The notes under the pieces: generated by a model
Told to the model about the DNA's origin: nothing
The model's input: only the letters and a program-made list of their open reading frames with translations
Database searches by the model: none
Origin: Aradus depressus
Lineage: Eukaryota; Arthropoda; Insecta; Hemiptera; Aradidae
DNA: 64,000 bases
Direction: 5' to 3'
NCBI GenBank assembly: GCA_963662175.1
Contig: OY759226.1
Coordinates: forward strand, 28,922,065-28,986,064
Made by a program: the position numbers and the translations under genes
Shown here: piece by piece, positions 11,321 to 22,735 of the stretch
Layout of the letters: each line of letters starts with the position of its first letter
How positions within the stretch are numbered: position 1 is the first letter of the stretch

Positions 11321-11856
11321 CACAAAAATAAACAACAATTTTTTTCTTGCAGAAATGGCCTCATTGATTCCTATAAGCATTTTTCTAGAAAAAACAAAAA
11401 CAAAAAAAAAAACTCAATATCGAATTTTATAGTGATCACTTAAGTTTCCCGGTTGGAAAGTAATAAAAAATAATTTTTTTTCATTGATAGATGACAAAGT
11501 TAATCGTTGAAATCTCCAAAACGGATCAAATCAGTGAGAATGACAAATCAATGAGGAGTCAAGTCGACCCAGATAACCGAGAACCGCAACCAGACAGACA
11601 AATAAACCATATCCGAATTTGTGTAATTAAGGTAGAATCCTTGATTCAGTTAGGTTAACAGAGCCTAACTAAACTGTAACGACCATCTTCCGTCTTTGCT
11701 AGATCAGCACTCCGTCCCATTCAGCCGTGACAGGAGCTACTTCAGTTTGTAGAGGGCACTTTTACGGTTGAAATAGGACAAAATAAAGCAACTTTTTGTA
11801 TATATGTAGATGATTTTTATTTTTCCATCTATACATATCATTTTTTATACCAATCG
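11321..11856. other. No recognisable feature
   Basis: AT-rich flank of the large satellite with A-runs near 11390-11412. No gene or named repeat. Confidence 0.4.
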
Positions 11857-12432
11857 TTAAAAATATAACCATAAGTAACTTTGAGGATAATGATGGATAA
11901 AATGAATAAAGTAAAATAACAAGATAAATGAATACAAGAGAGAGAGGAAAATGATAATAATAATAAAGAAAACTAACAAGTGGCTATATGTACAAAGATA
12001 AGTGATTACAAGAGAGAGAGAGAGTGTGTGAGAGAGAGAAAATAACACTTAATAATAATAACAATGATAAAGTAAAATAACAAATGGCTATATGTACAAA
12101 GATTACAGAGATTACAAGAGAGAGAGAGTGTGAGAGAGAGAGAGAAAATAACACTTAATAATAATAATAATAATGATAAAGTAAAATAACAAATGGCTAT
12201 ATGTACAAAGATTACAGAGATTACAAGAGAGAGAGAGTGTGAGAGAGAGAGAGAAAATAACACTTAATAATAATAATAATAATGATAAAGTAAAATAACA
12301 AATGGCTATATGTACAAAGATTACAGAGATTACAAGAGAGAGAGTGTGTGAGAGAGAGAAAAATAATACTTAATAATAATAATAATGATAAAGTAAAATA
12401 ACAAGTGGCTAAATGTACAAAGATAAGTGATT

Positions 12433-12484
<52 letters not shown>

Positions 12485-13485
12485 GAATAACACTTAATAA
12501 TAATAATAATGATAAAGTAAAATAACAAATGGCTATATGTACAAAGATTACAGAGATTACAAGAGAGAGAGAGAGTGTGTGTGAGAGAGAGAAAATAACA
12601 CTTAATAATAATAACAATGATAAAGTAAAATAACAAATGGCTATATGTACAAAGATTACAAGAGAGAGAGTGTGTGAGAGAGAGAAAAATAATACTTAAT
12701 AATAATAATAATGATAAAGTAAAACAACAAATGGCTATATGTACAAAGATTACAGAGATTACAAGAGAGAGAGAGAGAGAGAGTGAGAGAGAGAGAGAAA
12801 ATAACACTTAATAATAATAATAATGATAAAGTAAAATAACAAATGGCTATATGTACAAAGATTACAGAGATTACAAGAGAGAGAGTGTGTGAGAGAGAGA
12901 AAAATAATACTTAATAATAATAATAATGATAAAGTAAAATAACAAGTGGCTAAATGTACAAAGATAAGTGATTACAAGAGAGAGAGAGAGAGAGTGAGAG
13001 AGGGAGAGAGAGAGAATAACACTTAATAATAATAATAATGATAAAGTAAAATAACAAATGGCTATATGTACAAAGATTACAGAGATTACAAGAGAGAGAG
13101 AGTGTGAGAGAGAAAAAAATAATACTTAATAATAATAATAATGATAAAGTAAAATAACAGGTGGCTAAATGTACAAAGATAAGTGAATACAAGAAAGAGA
13201 GAGAGAGAGAGAGAGAGAATAACACTTAATAATAATAATAATGATAAAGTAAAATAACAAGTGGCTATATGTACAAAGATAAGTGATTACAAGAGAGAGA
13301 GAGAGAGAGAGAGAATAACACTTAATAATAATAATAATGATAAAGTAAAATAACAAGTGGCTGAATGTACAAAGATAAGTGATTACAAGAGAGAGAGAGA
13401 GAGAGAGAGAGAATAACACTTAATAATAACAATAATGATAAAGTAAAATAACAAGTGGCTGAATGTACAAAGATAAGTGATTACA

Positions 13486-13528
<43 letters not shown>

Positions 13529-13602
13529 AAAAAATAATACTTAATAATAATAATGATAAAGTAAAATAACAGGTGGCTAAATGTACAAAGATAAGTGAAT
13601 AC

Positions 13603-13649
<47 letters not shown>

Positions 13650-14468
13650 ACACTTAATAATAATAATAATGATAAAGTAAAATAACAAGTGGCTGAATGT
13701 ACAAAGATAAGTGATTACAAGAGAGAGAGAGAGAGAGAGAGAAAATAATACTTAATAATAATAATGATAAAGTAAAATAACAGGTGGCTAAATGTACAAA
13801 GATAAGTGAATACAAGAAAGTGAGAGAGAGAGAATAACACTTAATAATAATAATAATGATAAAGTAAAATAACAGGTGGCTAAATGTACAAAGATAAGTG
13901 AATACAAGAAAGTGAGAGAGAGAGAATAACACTTAATAATAATAATAATGATAAAGTAAAATAACAAGTGGCTGAATGTACAAAGATATGTGATTACAAG
14001 AGAGAGAGAGAGAGAGAGAAAATAATACTTAATAATAATAATGATAAAGTAAAATAACAGGTGGCTAAATGTACAAAGATAAGTGAATACAAGAAAGTGA
14101 GAGAGAGAGAATAACACTTAATAATAATAATAATGATAAAGTAAAATAACAAGTGGCTGAATGTACAAAGATATGTGATTACAAGAGAGAGAGAGAGAGA
14201 GAGAGAGAATAACACTTAATAATAATAATAATGATAAAGTAAAATAACAAGTGGCTGAATGTACAAAGATAAGTGATTACAAGAGAGAGAGAGAGAGAGA
14301 GAGAAAATAATACTTAATAATAATAATGATAAAGTAAAATAACAGGTGGCTAAATGTACAAAGATAAGTGAATACAAGAAAGTGAGAGAGAGAGAATAAC
14401 ACTTAATAATAATAATAATGATAAAGTAAAATAACAAGTGGCTGAATGTACAAAGATATGTGATTACA

Positions 14469-14499
<31 letters not shown>

Positions 14500-15008
14500 A
14501 TAATACTTAATAATAATAATGATAAAGTAAAATAACAGGTGGCTAAATGTACAAAGATAAGTGAATACAAGAAAGAGAGAGAGAGAATAACACTTAATAA
14601 TAATAATAATGATAAAGTAAAATAACAAGTGGCTGAATGTACAAAGATATGTGATTACAAGAGAGAGAGAGAGAGAGAGAAAAAATAATACTTAATAATA
14701 ATAATGATAAAGTAAAATAACAGGTGGCTAAATGTACAAAGATAAGTGAATACAAGAAAGAGAGAGAGAGAATAACACTTAATAATAATAATAATGATAA
14801 AGTAAAATAACAAGTGGCTGAATGTACAAAGATATGTGATTACAAGAGAGAGAGAGAGAGAGAGAAAAAATAATACTTAATAATAATAATGATAAAGTAA
14901 AATAACAGGTGGCTAAATGTACAAAGATAAGTGAATACAAGAAAGAGAGAGAGAGAATAACACTTAATAATAATAATAATGATAAAGTAAAATAACAAAT
15001 GGCTATAT
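11857..15008. repeat. 3.1-kb satellite of about 30 monomers
   Basis: Monomers of about 90-120 bp contain, in order, (AAT)n, GATAAAGTAAAATAACAAG, TGGCTAAATGTACAAAGATA and a variable (GA)n run. Length differences come mainly from the (GA)n and (AAT)n parts. From about 13.65 kb two monomer types alternate (GGCTGAATG...ATATGTGATTAC and GGCTAAATG...ATAAGTGAATAC), giving a dimeric higher-order repeat of about 185-190 bp. All minus-strand Ser/Leu-rich frames here are read from (GA)n. Confidence 0.95.
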
Positions 15009-15060
15009 GTTGTAGATTGTTATTTATTTATTTTTATTGTTTAGTTTTATTCAAAATTTT

Positions 15061-15110
15061 TTATCAGACTGCCTGATGATGAGGGAGACCTCGAAAGCCG
15101 GCTAGCATTA
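15061..15110 (+). ncRNA. Hammerhead-ribozyme-like motif
   Basis: CTGATGA at 15073-15079 is followed, after one extra T, by a perfect GAGG-GAGA-CCTC stem II with a GNRA loop, then GAAA at 15093-15096. A palindromic stem III (A-GCC/GGC-T) and a CTA cleavage triplet at 15102-15104 come next. Three stem I pairs close (TGC with GCA). Such motifs are known in the terminal repeats of Penelope-like elements, which fits the PLE fragment at 50.8 kb. The extra T after CTGATGA is non-canonical and may weaken activity. Confidence 0.45.
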
Positions 15111-15254
15111 CTTAAATAAAAATCTGTGAGAGGTCAGACTACCTTATATTTGACATCCTGCGAAATAATCACTTCTCACTACATCAGCCATCTTCATATT
15201 ATAGACTTTAGTGACGTCATTCGTTTACAGACTCAACCTGTCAACGAAATTTTA

Positions 15255-15279
15255 CCCCCCCCCCCCCCCCCCCCCCCCC
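15255..15279. repeat. Poly-C tract
   Basis: Twenty-five uninterrupted C. The frame at 15126-15341 reads it as proline and is not a gene. Confidence 0.9.
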
Positions 15280-15546
15280 TGATGAACATCCTGGATCCGC
15301 CCACGATGATTTTGAATAATAATAATAATTTCATTATTTAAGCATAAAATTTTAATAGTTTTTCGTAATATTTTATTACTTAAAGTAGAGGGGGGTTTGA
15401 CCCTTTCTTCTCATTATCCGGCAGGAAAGCGTGCCAGCAGGACTACACCTGAAATTACTTATAATACTCTCTCTAAACTAGGGGCTGAAATTCGGGTTTC
15501 CGAGTTGTTTCCTTGGAAAACAACCAAATAGACTGAAACGGTCTTT

Positions 15547-15640
15547 ACTTCCCCACCTCAATGTAGTTTAGAACAAGTTATTTAATCTGTCAAAAATTCG
15601 ACGCTGAGTTTTCAACAGGATTTTCGAGACTACCATTCAA
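15547..15640 (+). repeat. hp-repeat fragment
   Basis: ACTTCCCCACCTCAATGTAG, then GTTATTTAATCTGTCAAAAA and TTCGACGCTGAGTTTTCAAC. This is the first about 95 bp of a forward copy, with the inner hairpin stem mutated. Confidence 0.7.
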
Positions 15641-15962
15641 CACAATAGGAAGGAAGGGCTTAAGGTTTCAAGGCCGTCTGTATGTAATCGAAGTGTTCGT
15701 TCTGTGCTCGTAAAAGTGGTCAAAGCCTCTTCATCTTTGAAACATTACTCAAACTCCCGAAAATCACATTATAGTTTTAGTAAGTTTATTTTAAAATGAG
15801 TGGATTTATAGCTGTCGATTTTATTTTGAATATATCGACATTGAATCGAATGATCCAATACGGACGATACCTAAAGTCTATAAAAGTCCTCGTTTCTCAA
15901 CTTTAACATGCAATAAGGTTGATGTTGAGTAGAAAATACATAAGACACTTAAATATAAATGA
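15641..15962. other. No recognisable feature
   Basis: AT-rich sequence between an hp-repeat fragment and a SINE. Nothing recognised. Confidence 0.4.
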
Positions 15963-16218
15963 GTGCCCTTGATAGCTCAGTGGTATGGGTGCATGCTTAC
16001 TGAGCTCAAGATCGCGGGATCGAAACCCGGCTGAGGCCCTTAGTCTATTTTATCTGGGAGATAAAATAAACTTAAGCACGCCGTCTTTCGGATGGGACGT
16101 TAAGCGATGGTCCGAGCCTATACGATGTCAGGTACTCATTAAAGATCCCTAGTCGGGCTCATGTCCACCAGTGTGATGAAAGAGCATCTGGTAGTAGGCG
16201 ATAACCTTGTAGTTAACG
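15963..16218 (+). mobile_element. tRNA-derived SINE with head
   Basis: Head: TGATAGCTCAGTGGTATGGG (A box) and ATCGCGGGATCGAAACCCGG (B box). The middle has CTTTCGGATGGGACGTTAAG and GGTCCGAGCCTATACGATGT. The 3' part has an internal deletion between CATTAAAGATCCC and AGTCGGGCTCATG. Ends at about TTGTAGTTAA, without the GCCCGGGC terminus. Confidence 0.85.
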
Positions 16219-17245
16219 CTGCGTTATAATAGCTTTCTATTCTTTATTAACTCGAAAGATATTTATATGTATTCAGTAAATATAATATCTTTTCGAAATG
16301 GAACAAAACACCTTTGTCGGTAGTAAAACGTTGAGTAGATTAAAAGGTACGTTATTTTCTATCTCATTAACTCAACCATTCGCGAGAAAGGCTATTATAC
16401 ATATGAAATATGAGATATTAATATAATAATTCATTTATATGAGAAATATTATTGGAGTTGGAGGGATGAGGGTGGTTCTAGGCAAGTAGAGACTAACCAC
16501 ACTAACTACAAACGGTCCTGTTTATTTTGTTATAATGCGAAAGCTGCCGATGTTTTTTGAATCAACACTTTTAGTAATTTTACCTTACAAAATATATATT
16601 TTTAAAAATATTACAAAAAACCATTATAATTATAAGAAAATTCGCAATCGAGATTTTAATGGAAATAAACATTTCAAGTTAAATTGAGGAAAAACTGGTG
16701 CATTTTAGAGCTATAGAAAGAAGCTGGTCCTTCTTGTCCCAGAGCGGAGTACACAAGGGGTTCATCTTTAGGATAAAGTCTTTGCATGTGTGGGTAGACC
16801 AAGGTCTTTTTTCAGTCTGTGATTTGAATCTTAAAGGTTTCGCTGAAACTGAAGACTGATAAAGGTGTTGGATGGCGGCGTACAGAGACTGCCTCCTTAC
16901 ATCTGTAAATTCTCTGAGGGAAGGTTGAGAGGGCGGAGCTACTTTTCTTGTCCTCTCCCAAACGTACCACTCAACAATTACAAACAATTTTCAAGCTAGG
17001 GAAGTAGATTGTATGACGGCTGTTTTATTCGGGTCAGAACTTTGTGAGCAGACGAGATCGCAGCTTCGCAGGGACAGGACAACAGTGTAACGAACGATTT
17101 CCCGGTGGTTTAACGGCTCGTCCTCAAGATGTCATTGTGACTCAAGAGGAATAAGAAGAGGAGAGACGGGAGGCATTCCTGTGGAAGGCCGTTATTTCCT
17201 GGGTCTCCTTTCAGAGGAGGAAACCAAGGTGACGTCGGACAGTCA
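16219..17245. other. No recognisable gene
   Basis: The longest frame, 16679-16987 on the minus strand (102 codons), has no domain I recognise, no repeat signature and no splice context. I leave it as an open reading frame of unknown meaning. Confidence 0.35.
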
Positions 17246-17383
17246 CTCACCACGACCCACTACACACTAACCGATACCCACTGGCCAATACCTATTAGCC
17301 ACTACCCCCAACCCTCCATACATTAGCCACTATCCACAACACACTAGTCATAACACCTCTATCCATTAGCCACTACCCCTAAC

Positions 17384-18030
17384 CAGTGCCGGATTAAGCG
17401 AATAGGAGGCCTTAGGTCCTTAAAATTTTTGGGCCCCCCCCTTTTTTACAAACTGCAATAAAATGATTATTTATGCATTTATATGCATTTAACAATGGAT
17501 TTATATTATTTCTAAGGTATAAACATGAAATAAATTTTATTTTTTGTTAAAGTATATATTCTTTTCAGAACTAAAATTACAAAAACATGTTATAATCAAT
17601 ATCAATTTATAATATAAACGTTGATATAAGATTTGTCTTTAAAAATCTTTCTTTCTACACTTGAGGTCGCTAAAATCATTGATGATGTCTTCAAAATCAA
17701 TTTGACGAAGAACATCTGATTCAATGAACATCAAACTCAGCATGTCTAATCGTTCTTGATGCATAATGCTTCTTTGCTCGCTTTTGATTCGCTTTAATTT
17801 TGAAAAATAGCGCTCTGCAGAACAATTTGTTATCATGAGCGTTAAAAAAATGCGAAGAACAATTTCAACGTTTGGAAAAACAGTTGCAAGATTATCTCGA
17901 ATCAAAATTTCGTAAAGTTCAGAATGAGTGAACTGGGGTTTTGATGGAAATTTCTATTTTTACGGGGGTCCTTCATCGACGGGGGCCCCAGGCCATGGCC
18001 TAGTCCGGCCTATTGGGTAATCCAGCACTG
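17384..18030 (-). mobile_element. hAT transposon, internally deleted, 8-bp TSD
   Basis: Terminal inverted repeats CAGTGCCGGATTAAGCGAAT (left) and ATTGGGTAATCCAGCACTG (right) are typical of hAT elements. A perfect 8-bp target duplication CCCCTAAC lies at 17376-17383 and 18031-18038. The inner ends contain GGGCCCCC. At 647 bp it keeps only the C-terminal part of a transposase, so it is non-autonomous. It sits inside the CCACTA minisatellite. Confidence 0.92.
17639..17905 (-). pseudogene. hAT transposase C-terminal dimerisation domain remnant
   Basis: An 88-codon open frame. Residues about 10-60 match the hAT dimerisation domain: FPNVEIVLRIFLTLMITNCS, then AERYFSKLKRIKSEQRSIMH and QERLDMLSLMFIE, and the tail ends DFEDIINDFSDLKCRKK, as in the ZMYM1-like group of hAT proteins. 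The zinc-finger N-terminus and the catalytic DDE core are absent. The initiating Met is incidental. It lies wholly within the hAT element at 17384-18030, reading from its right end towards its left. Being open, it is probably a fairly young deletion derivative, but it cannot be a working transposase. Confidence 0.85.
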
Positions 18031-18700
18031 CCCCTAACTCTCCATTCATTAGCCACTACACACTATTCATAACTGTTTATCGATTAGCCACTACACACGA
18101 ACCAATACCCACTGGCCACTAACGGTTAGCCACTACTCCCAACCCTACATTAATTAGCCACTACACAGTAGTCATAAACCTCCATTCATTAGCCACTACA
18201 CACGAACCAATAACCTTTGGCCACTACTCCCAACCCTCCATACAATAGCCACTACCCACTACACACGAACCAATACCCACTGGCCACTAACGGTTAGCCA
18301 CTACTCCCAACCCTACATTAATTAGTCACTACACAGTAGTCATAAACCTCCATTCATTAGCCACTACACACGAACCAATAACCTTTGGCCACTACTCCCA
18401 ACCCTCCATACAATAGCCACTACCCACTACACACGAACCAATACCCACTGGCCACTAACGGTTAGCCACTACTCCCAACCCTACATTAATTAGCCACTAC
18501 ACAGTAGTCATAAACCTCCATTCATTAGCCACTACACACGAACCAATAACCTTTGGCCACTACTCCCAACCCTCCATACAATAGCCACTACCCACTACAC
18601 ACGAACCAATACCCAATGGCCACTAACCGTTAGCCACTATCCACAACCCTCTACCCGTTAGCCACCACCCACAACCCTTTATCCTTAGCCACGCCACGAT

Positions 18701-19319
18701 CCCCTAACCATTACTCTACTTTTGACTGCAGAAAGACAAATTAACAGAACTTCATCCGAGAATCACAGACACTCCATTTGGAATTACTTGTGATAAACTA
18801 ATTTTCAGCTCTACAGGCTTCACTCTAATAAATTTCTGACATACATTTGGTTTTTATCCCAATTTGTGATTCGTTGTCGGAAAACACGATATTCCAATGG
18901 AAACCTTTAAACCAATAACTTGTGCTGTACTTGGGGAGTAATCATTTTCAAGCTGAGGGAACACAGATTCATCGAAGACTATTATCAAACCCCGGAAGAC
19001 ATTTCATTGGGTCCGTTTCCTTCGTTCACTTGTTGAGGGTTTATTCAGGAAAGCCAATGATGGGTAGAGAGGGAGAACGGGGGGGAAGGGCAGAGGTCGG
19101 ACACCCAATTCAATGAGGTCAGTCTTCCGTCCGGTAATGCTGGGCTACTGGCCAAAGGGCTACTCCAACCATCTTTTTTCCAAATCTTATCTGTTTACAC
19201 TCTTGATTTTTTTTATGGACTAGACAGAAATTTAAAATTCAATATAAACTTTCAATTGTTTACCTAAAATATCGTAGAAATTGTAAAACATAAAATTTAA
19301 AAACAGAATATTTAGTCAT
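18701..19319. other. No recognisable feature
   Basis: Unique-looking sequence after the minisatellite. The frame at 18922-19116 has no domain. Confidence 0.4.
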
Positions 19320-19600
19320 TGTGACTCATGCCCGGGCTTTTAACCATGCCTACTTCCAGACCGCACATGAGCCCGACTTACAGTAGGAGTCCTACATTTT
19401 GTCTACCTAGGTTTAGTTAACGAGTACCTGACATCGTACAGGCTCAGGACCATCGCTTAACGTTTCATCCGAAGGACGGCATACTCAAGGTTTTTTTTAC
19501 TTTTATTTTTACTTTTACTTTAATTTTTTACTTTTCACCTCCCAGATAAAAAACCTAAGGGCCTCGGCCGGGTTTCGAACCCCGATCTAGAGCTCAGAAG
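19320..19600 (-). mobile_element. tRNA-derived SINE, near full span
   Basis: Antisense copy from CATGCCCGGGCTTTTAACCA through GACATCGTACAGGCTCAGGA and CATCCGAAGGACGGCATACT to the head (GGCCGGGTTTCGAACCCCGA, the B box). A TTTTACTTTTATTTT simple repeat has expanded inside. Several short deletions. Confidence 0.85.
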
Positions 19601-19672
19601 CTGACGCTACCTAAAAAAAACCTCCTTTACCCTCCAGATCATTTTGTCATTTTAGCTAAGGGGCCCTAGATT

Positions 19673-19696
19673 CCCCCCCCCCCCCCCCCCCCCCCC
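19673..19696. repeat. Poly-C tract
   Basis: Twenty-four uninterrupted C. Confidence 0.9.
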
Positions 19697-21559
19697 TTGA
19701 AATATGACCGAGGACAAGCTACAGTTGAGAGTTCAATGAATGGAATCGGCCTGGGATACTTCTGTAGTTTTTTCTTCAGATCCAGAAAGGAATGGACCTC
19801 CCACGAGAGGAGAGCCACAATGCAGAAAAGAAGAAATGGAAGACCACTGAAGAAACGGGAGAACGAATTTCTCTATGTAAGGAAGCCCCAGGACAAAGTT
19901 AATACAAGAATCTCATTCGACTTTAATAGAATCTGCCATCTAGGATTTATTTCCAATCATTTCCACAGAACTGTAGTAATCTTTCTTATATGCCTGACCA
20001 GTCAACTGTTCGAACTTCGAATCATTAAAAATCAGCCGTTGCTTTGTTTGTTTGGTTTAACCTCCTCCTATATTTACTGCCAACTCGGGCAGAAAGGACG
20101 AGCTCCTCCCCTCTATCTCCAAAATCAACTCCAGTGCAACCTTGTTTTCATGTTTTGTTTTATCACTCATGCCCGGGCTTCAACTACGAGGTCACATGCT
20201 CTTGCCTAGCTGGGGGAGTAAAATGCATGACTGTGTCCTGTATATGTGTGTGTGTCTGTGGATAACTCGCAACAGAATGAATATATCAAGACATTTTGTA
20301 GATGTATACAAACCCTCCCTTTTTCCCCGACGATTCGGCGATGGTGTCGTGGCCTCCACCGGAGGTCGGCAACCCAAAAAAAAAAAAAAAAAAAAATGTA
20401 TACAAACCTCCCAATGGAAGAACACGTTGATTTTCAGCAAACTGGTCAGAAGAGGGTCTTCACATCAAAACCTCCGACAACTAAAGGTACTTTAGTTAGT
20501 GAAATTAGACAATATATTAAATAAACAAGTTTTATTTTATTTTTCAAGTCCAACTAAAGGTACGTCCGTAACTAGATATCTACTTCTCAGATTCTCAGCT
20601 ATCTGTGTCAGACAAACGACGCCTTTTTTTTTTAGTACCTGTTACCATTAATACTCATATAAATGGTAACACCCCTCCCCCCGTATTTAAAGAGACGGTT
20701 CAGAAATGTATGTCACCCCGCACTACTTCCTTCAGCTGACCAAGAAAGCAAATTTGCGTTAAGCAGCCCCCCTCCCCTTCCAGCCGAATCACCGGAAAAT
20801 GACCCCAGAGGCATTTCTCAGTATTTGAGTATAGTCATTTGACTTGTGCGGGCAGTCAGTGATCCGCGAAGAGCAGCGCCAGACCCGCCGTCCGTTCTCC
20901 TCCAATAAACTCCTAACATTCTTCTTTTATAGAAAGTGATCTGTACCGCTCAGTACTGTCTGTGTCTTATGAACTTTCTGTTGACCACATCTAGCCGTAG
21001 AAGAAAAATTGGTGACTGGAGAGATAAGGTATTCCTCATCCTTTATTGTTCTAATCACGAAATCGCGCGTTTGGAACGTAATTACGATTTTCATTTTAAT
21101 CGCTCCTTTCTCTTCCTTCTGATTTTTCTGGTTAAAAAACGAAGCTCAGCTAGTATGTGCAGGGCAACGGCAGGCATCGCAGCTACTAGGCAATAACAAC
21201 TTTGAGGCTCATTTTTATCGTATCCTGATAACGACACCATTCATGAAGCAAATTGAATAATCTTTCCGAATATCACCACCCATTTGATCGATTTCCGAAC
21301 TGTTTTCAAAATATTAGGCAAAATAAGTAGAAAAAAAAAATTAATTGCGTATCGAAAATATGAAAATCTCATAAACCACGGATCAATATGAAATTACTCT
21401 AGAACTAATAGGATGCCAAACTGAACATGTCCTGCAAATTTCATTAAAATCTTTTAGGTAGTTCGGGAGTTATCGCGCGAACGGATAACTCAAATTAAAG
21501 AATATATATATATATACATATTATGTCCGAATGAAACTTTTTTTTTTGTTCAAAGCCCT
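19697..21559. other. Gene-free region with small repeat traces
   Basis: A SINE 3' fragment in antisense lies at about 20162-20198 (CATGCCCGGGCTTCAACTAC). An A-run of about 21 lies at 20375-20395. An hp-repeat-like CAGCCGAATCACCGG is at about 20780-20795. The 170-codon frame at 19697-20209 crosses the SINE piece and has no domain, so it is not called. Confidence 0.4.
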
Positions 21560-21672
21560 TTGCAACTTGAACTCGGACAGAAAGAGGTTTATACAATTAG
21601 TTACCCTTTTCTACCGAACAAAGGATTCGCATCAGAAAGCGTCCGTCCTACCCACTAGGCCAGGTCTTTGAT
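21560..21672 (-). mobile_element. Second tRNA-derived SINE-like fragment
   Basis: On the minus strand GACCTGGCCTAGTGGGTAGG looks like an A box and GATGCGAATCC a B box, with about 20 bp between. This resembles a tRNA-type head different from the main SINE. No TSD was identified. Confidence 0.4.
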
Positions 21673-22589
21673 TAACAAGGTAGTGGGGGGACATGTTGTG
21701 CCTATTACAAATGACCTGTCGGATATGTTATGTTAAGCTGGTCTGCCACCTACTGACACACTTCTTATATGTCCGAGTGGTCCTCCAACCTGCTCCAAAG
21801 CGGCTGTCCTTAGAAGAGCAACCGATCCTGTTCAGACCAAACCGGCATCCACCGGCCAACTCTTCATTAAAAAAGGAGAAAATGTCCCAATACAGAGAGA
21901 AGAGTATCGTACATGTTGGATAGAAACCTGAAACCAATTATCTCCAGCTTCCAGGATGAGTTAAACTCCTCTTACATTCCTAATGCATATTCTAAATTTT
22001 TCCAAAAAATCTTGATAATATTTTAAAACAGCAGATTATTTGGCATTACCCTGGGGTAATTATCCGTTATATTAATTTACCTTATTACCCAGGCAAATAA
22101 TACAAACATTTCTTTTAAAAAATCTTCCTTCAAAAAAGTCCTTTCATTGCATCCTTTAAAATGTGCCACACATTAAATCCATTAAAAAAAAATAAAAATA
22201 AAAATTGAAACCCTATAGCCTATAATCGAATTCAGGTCATCCTTGAACTACGCCTTAAGTGCGTAAATATACGTTCAGACAGAAAGAAAAACTTTTTTTT
22301 TATAGAATTATTCAAATACCTATCCATCAATGGAACTAAATATCTTCTATCAATATTTTAAATGCAATAGGCATTTCAATATCTTTCAAATTTTGAGAAT
22401 TTTCCTCCTATGTTTTCATAACCCATTTCTGGAAATAGATGAATTTTAGTATCACCATAAACTTTAAAAAACAATGGATTGAGGTAAATTCAGGGTTTTT
22501 GATTTATTTAGATTAGGGCTACTTAAGGATCGCTCAATCCATTTGTAAATTACGTCTTTATACATTCATTCAGACCAAGAATAATTGTG
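21673..22589. other. No recognisable feature
   Basis: AT-rich. The opposite-strand frames at 21693-21923 and 21728-21937 show no domain. Confidence 0.4.
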
Positions 22590-22735
22590 TTTACAGGCAG
22601 ACTGACATTTCTTTTTTCGTCATTTTGGATTCAGGGGATTAAAACATATACAATTCCTAATAATATCTATTACATAGCGAGTTTTCAACGGATTTCATAA
22701 CTTCCCCTATGAACTTCGTGTGTTGAGAGACACAA
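22590..22735 (-). repeat. hp-repeat fragment, hairpin end
   Basis: Decayed reverse copy: GAGTTTTCAACGGATTTCAT and AACTTCCCCTATGAACTTCG correspond to the first about 140 bp of the family. Confidence 0.55.

Larger units (their letters stand above)
17250..18700 (+). repeat. CCACTA minisatellite with 168-bp higher-order period
   Basis: Built of diverged units of about 25-30 bp containing TTAGCCACTAC. In 18060-18620 a higher-order unit recurs at exactly 168 bp: TAACCTTTGG starts at 18211, 18379 and 18547. The array is interrupted by the hAT element at 17384-18030. Confidence 0.9.

Noticed and set aside
11857..14437. Overlapping minus-strand Ser/Leu-rich open frames that look like membrane proteins
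   Set aside because: They translate (GA)n and (AAT)n parts of a satellite in several frames at once and restart in each monomer.
15963..16040. Functional tRNA gene
   Set aside because: A and B boxes are present, but the cloverleaf does not close with a proper acceptor stem and the head continues into the SINE body; the same holds at 38380 and 53108.
19697..20209. 170-codon plus-strand frame
   Set aside because: It begins next to a poly-C tract, runs through a SINE 3' fragment and shows no domain. Overlapping frames of similar quality exist.
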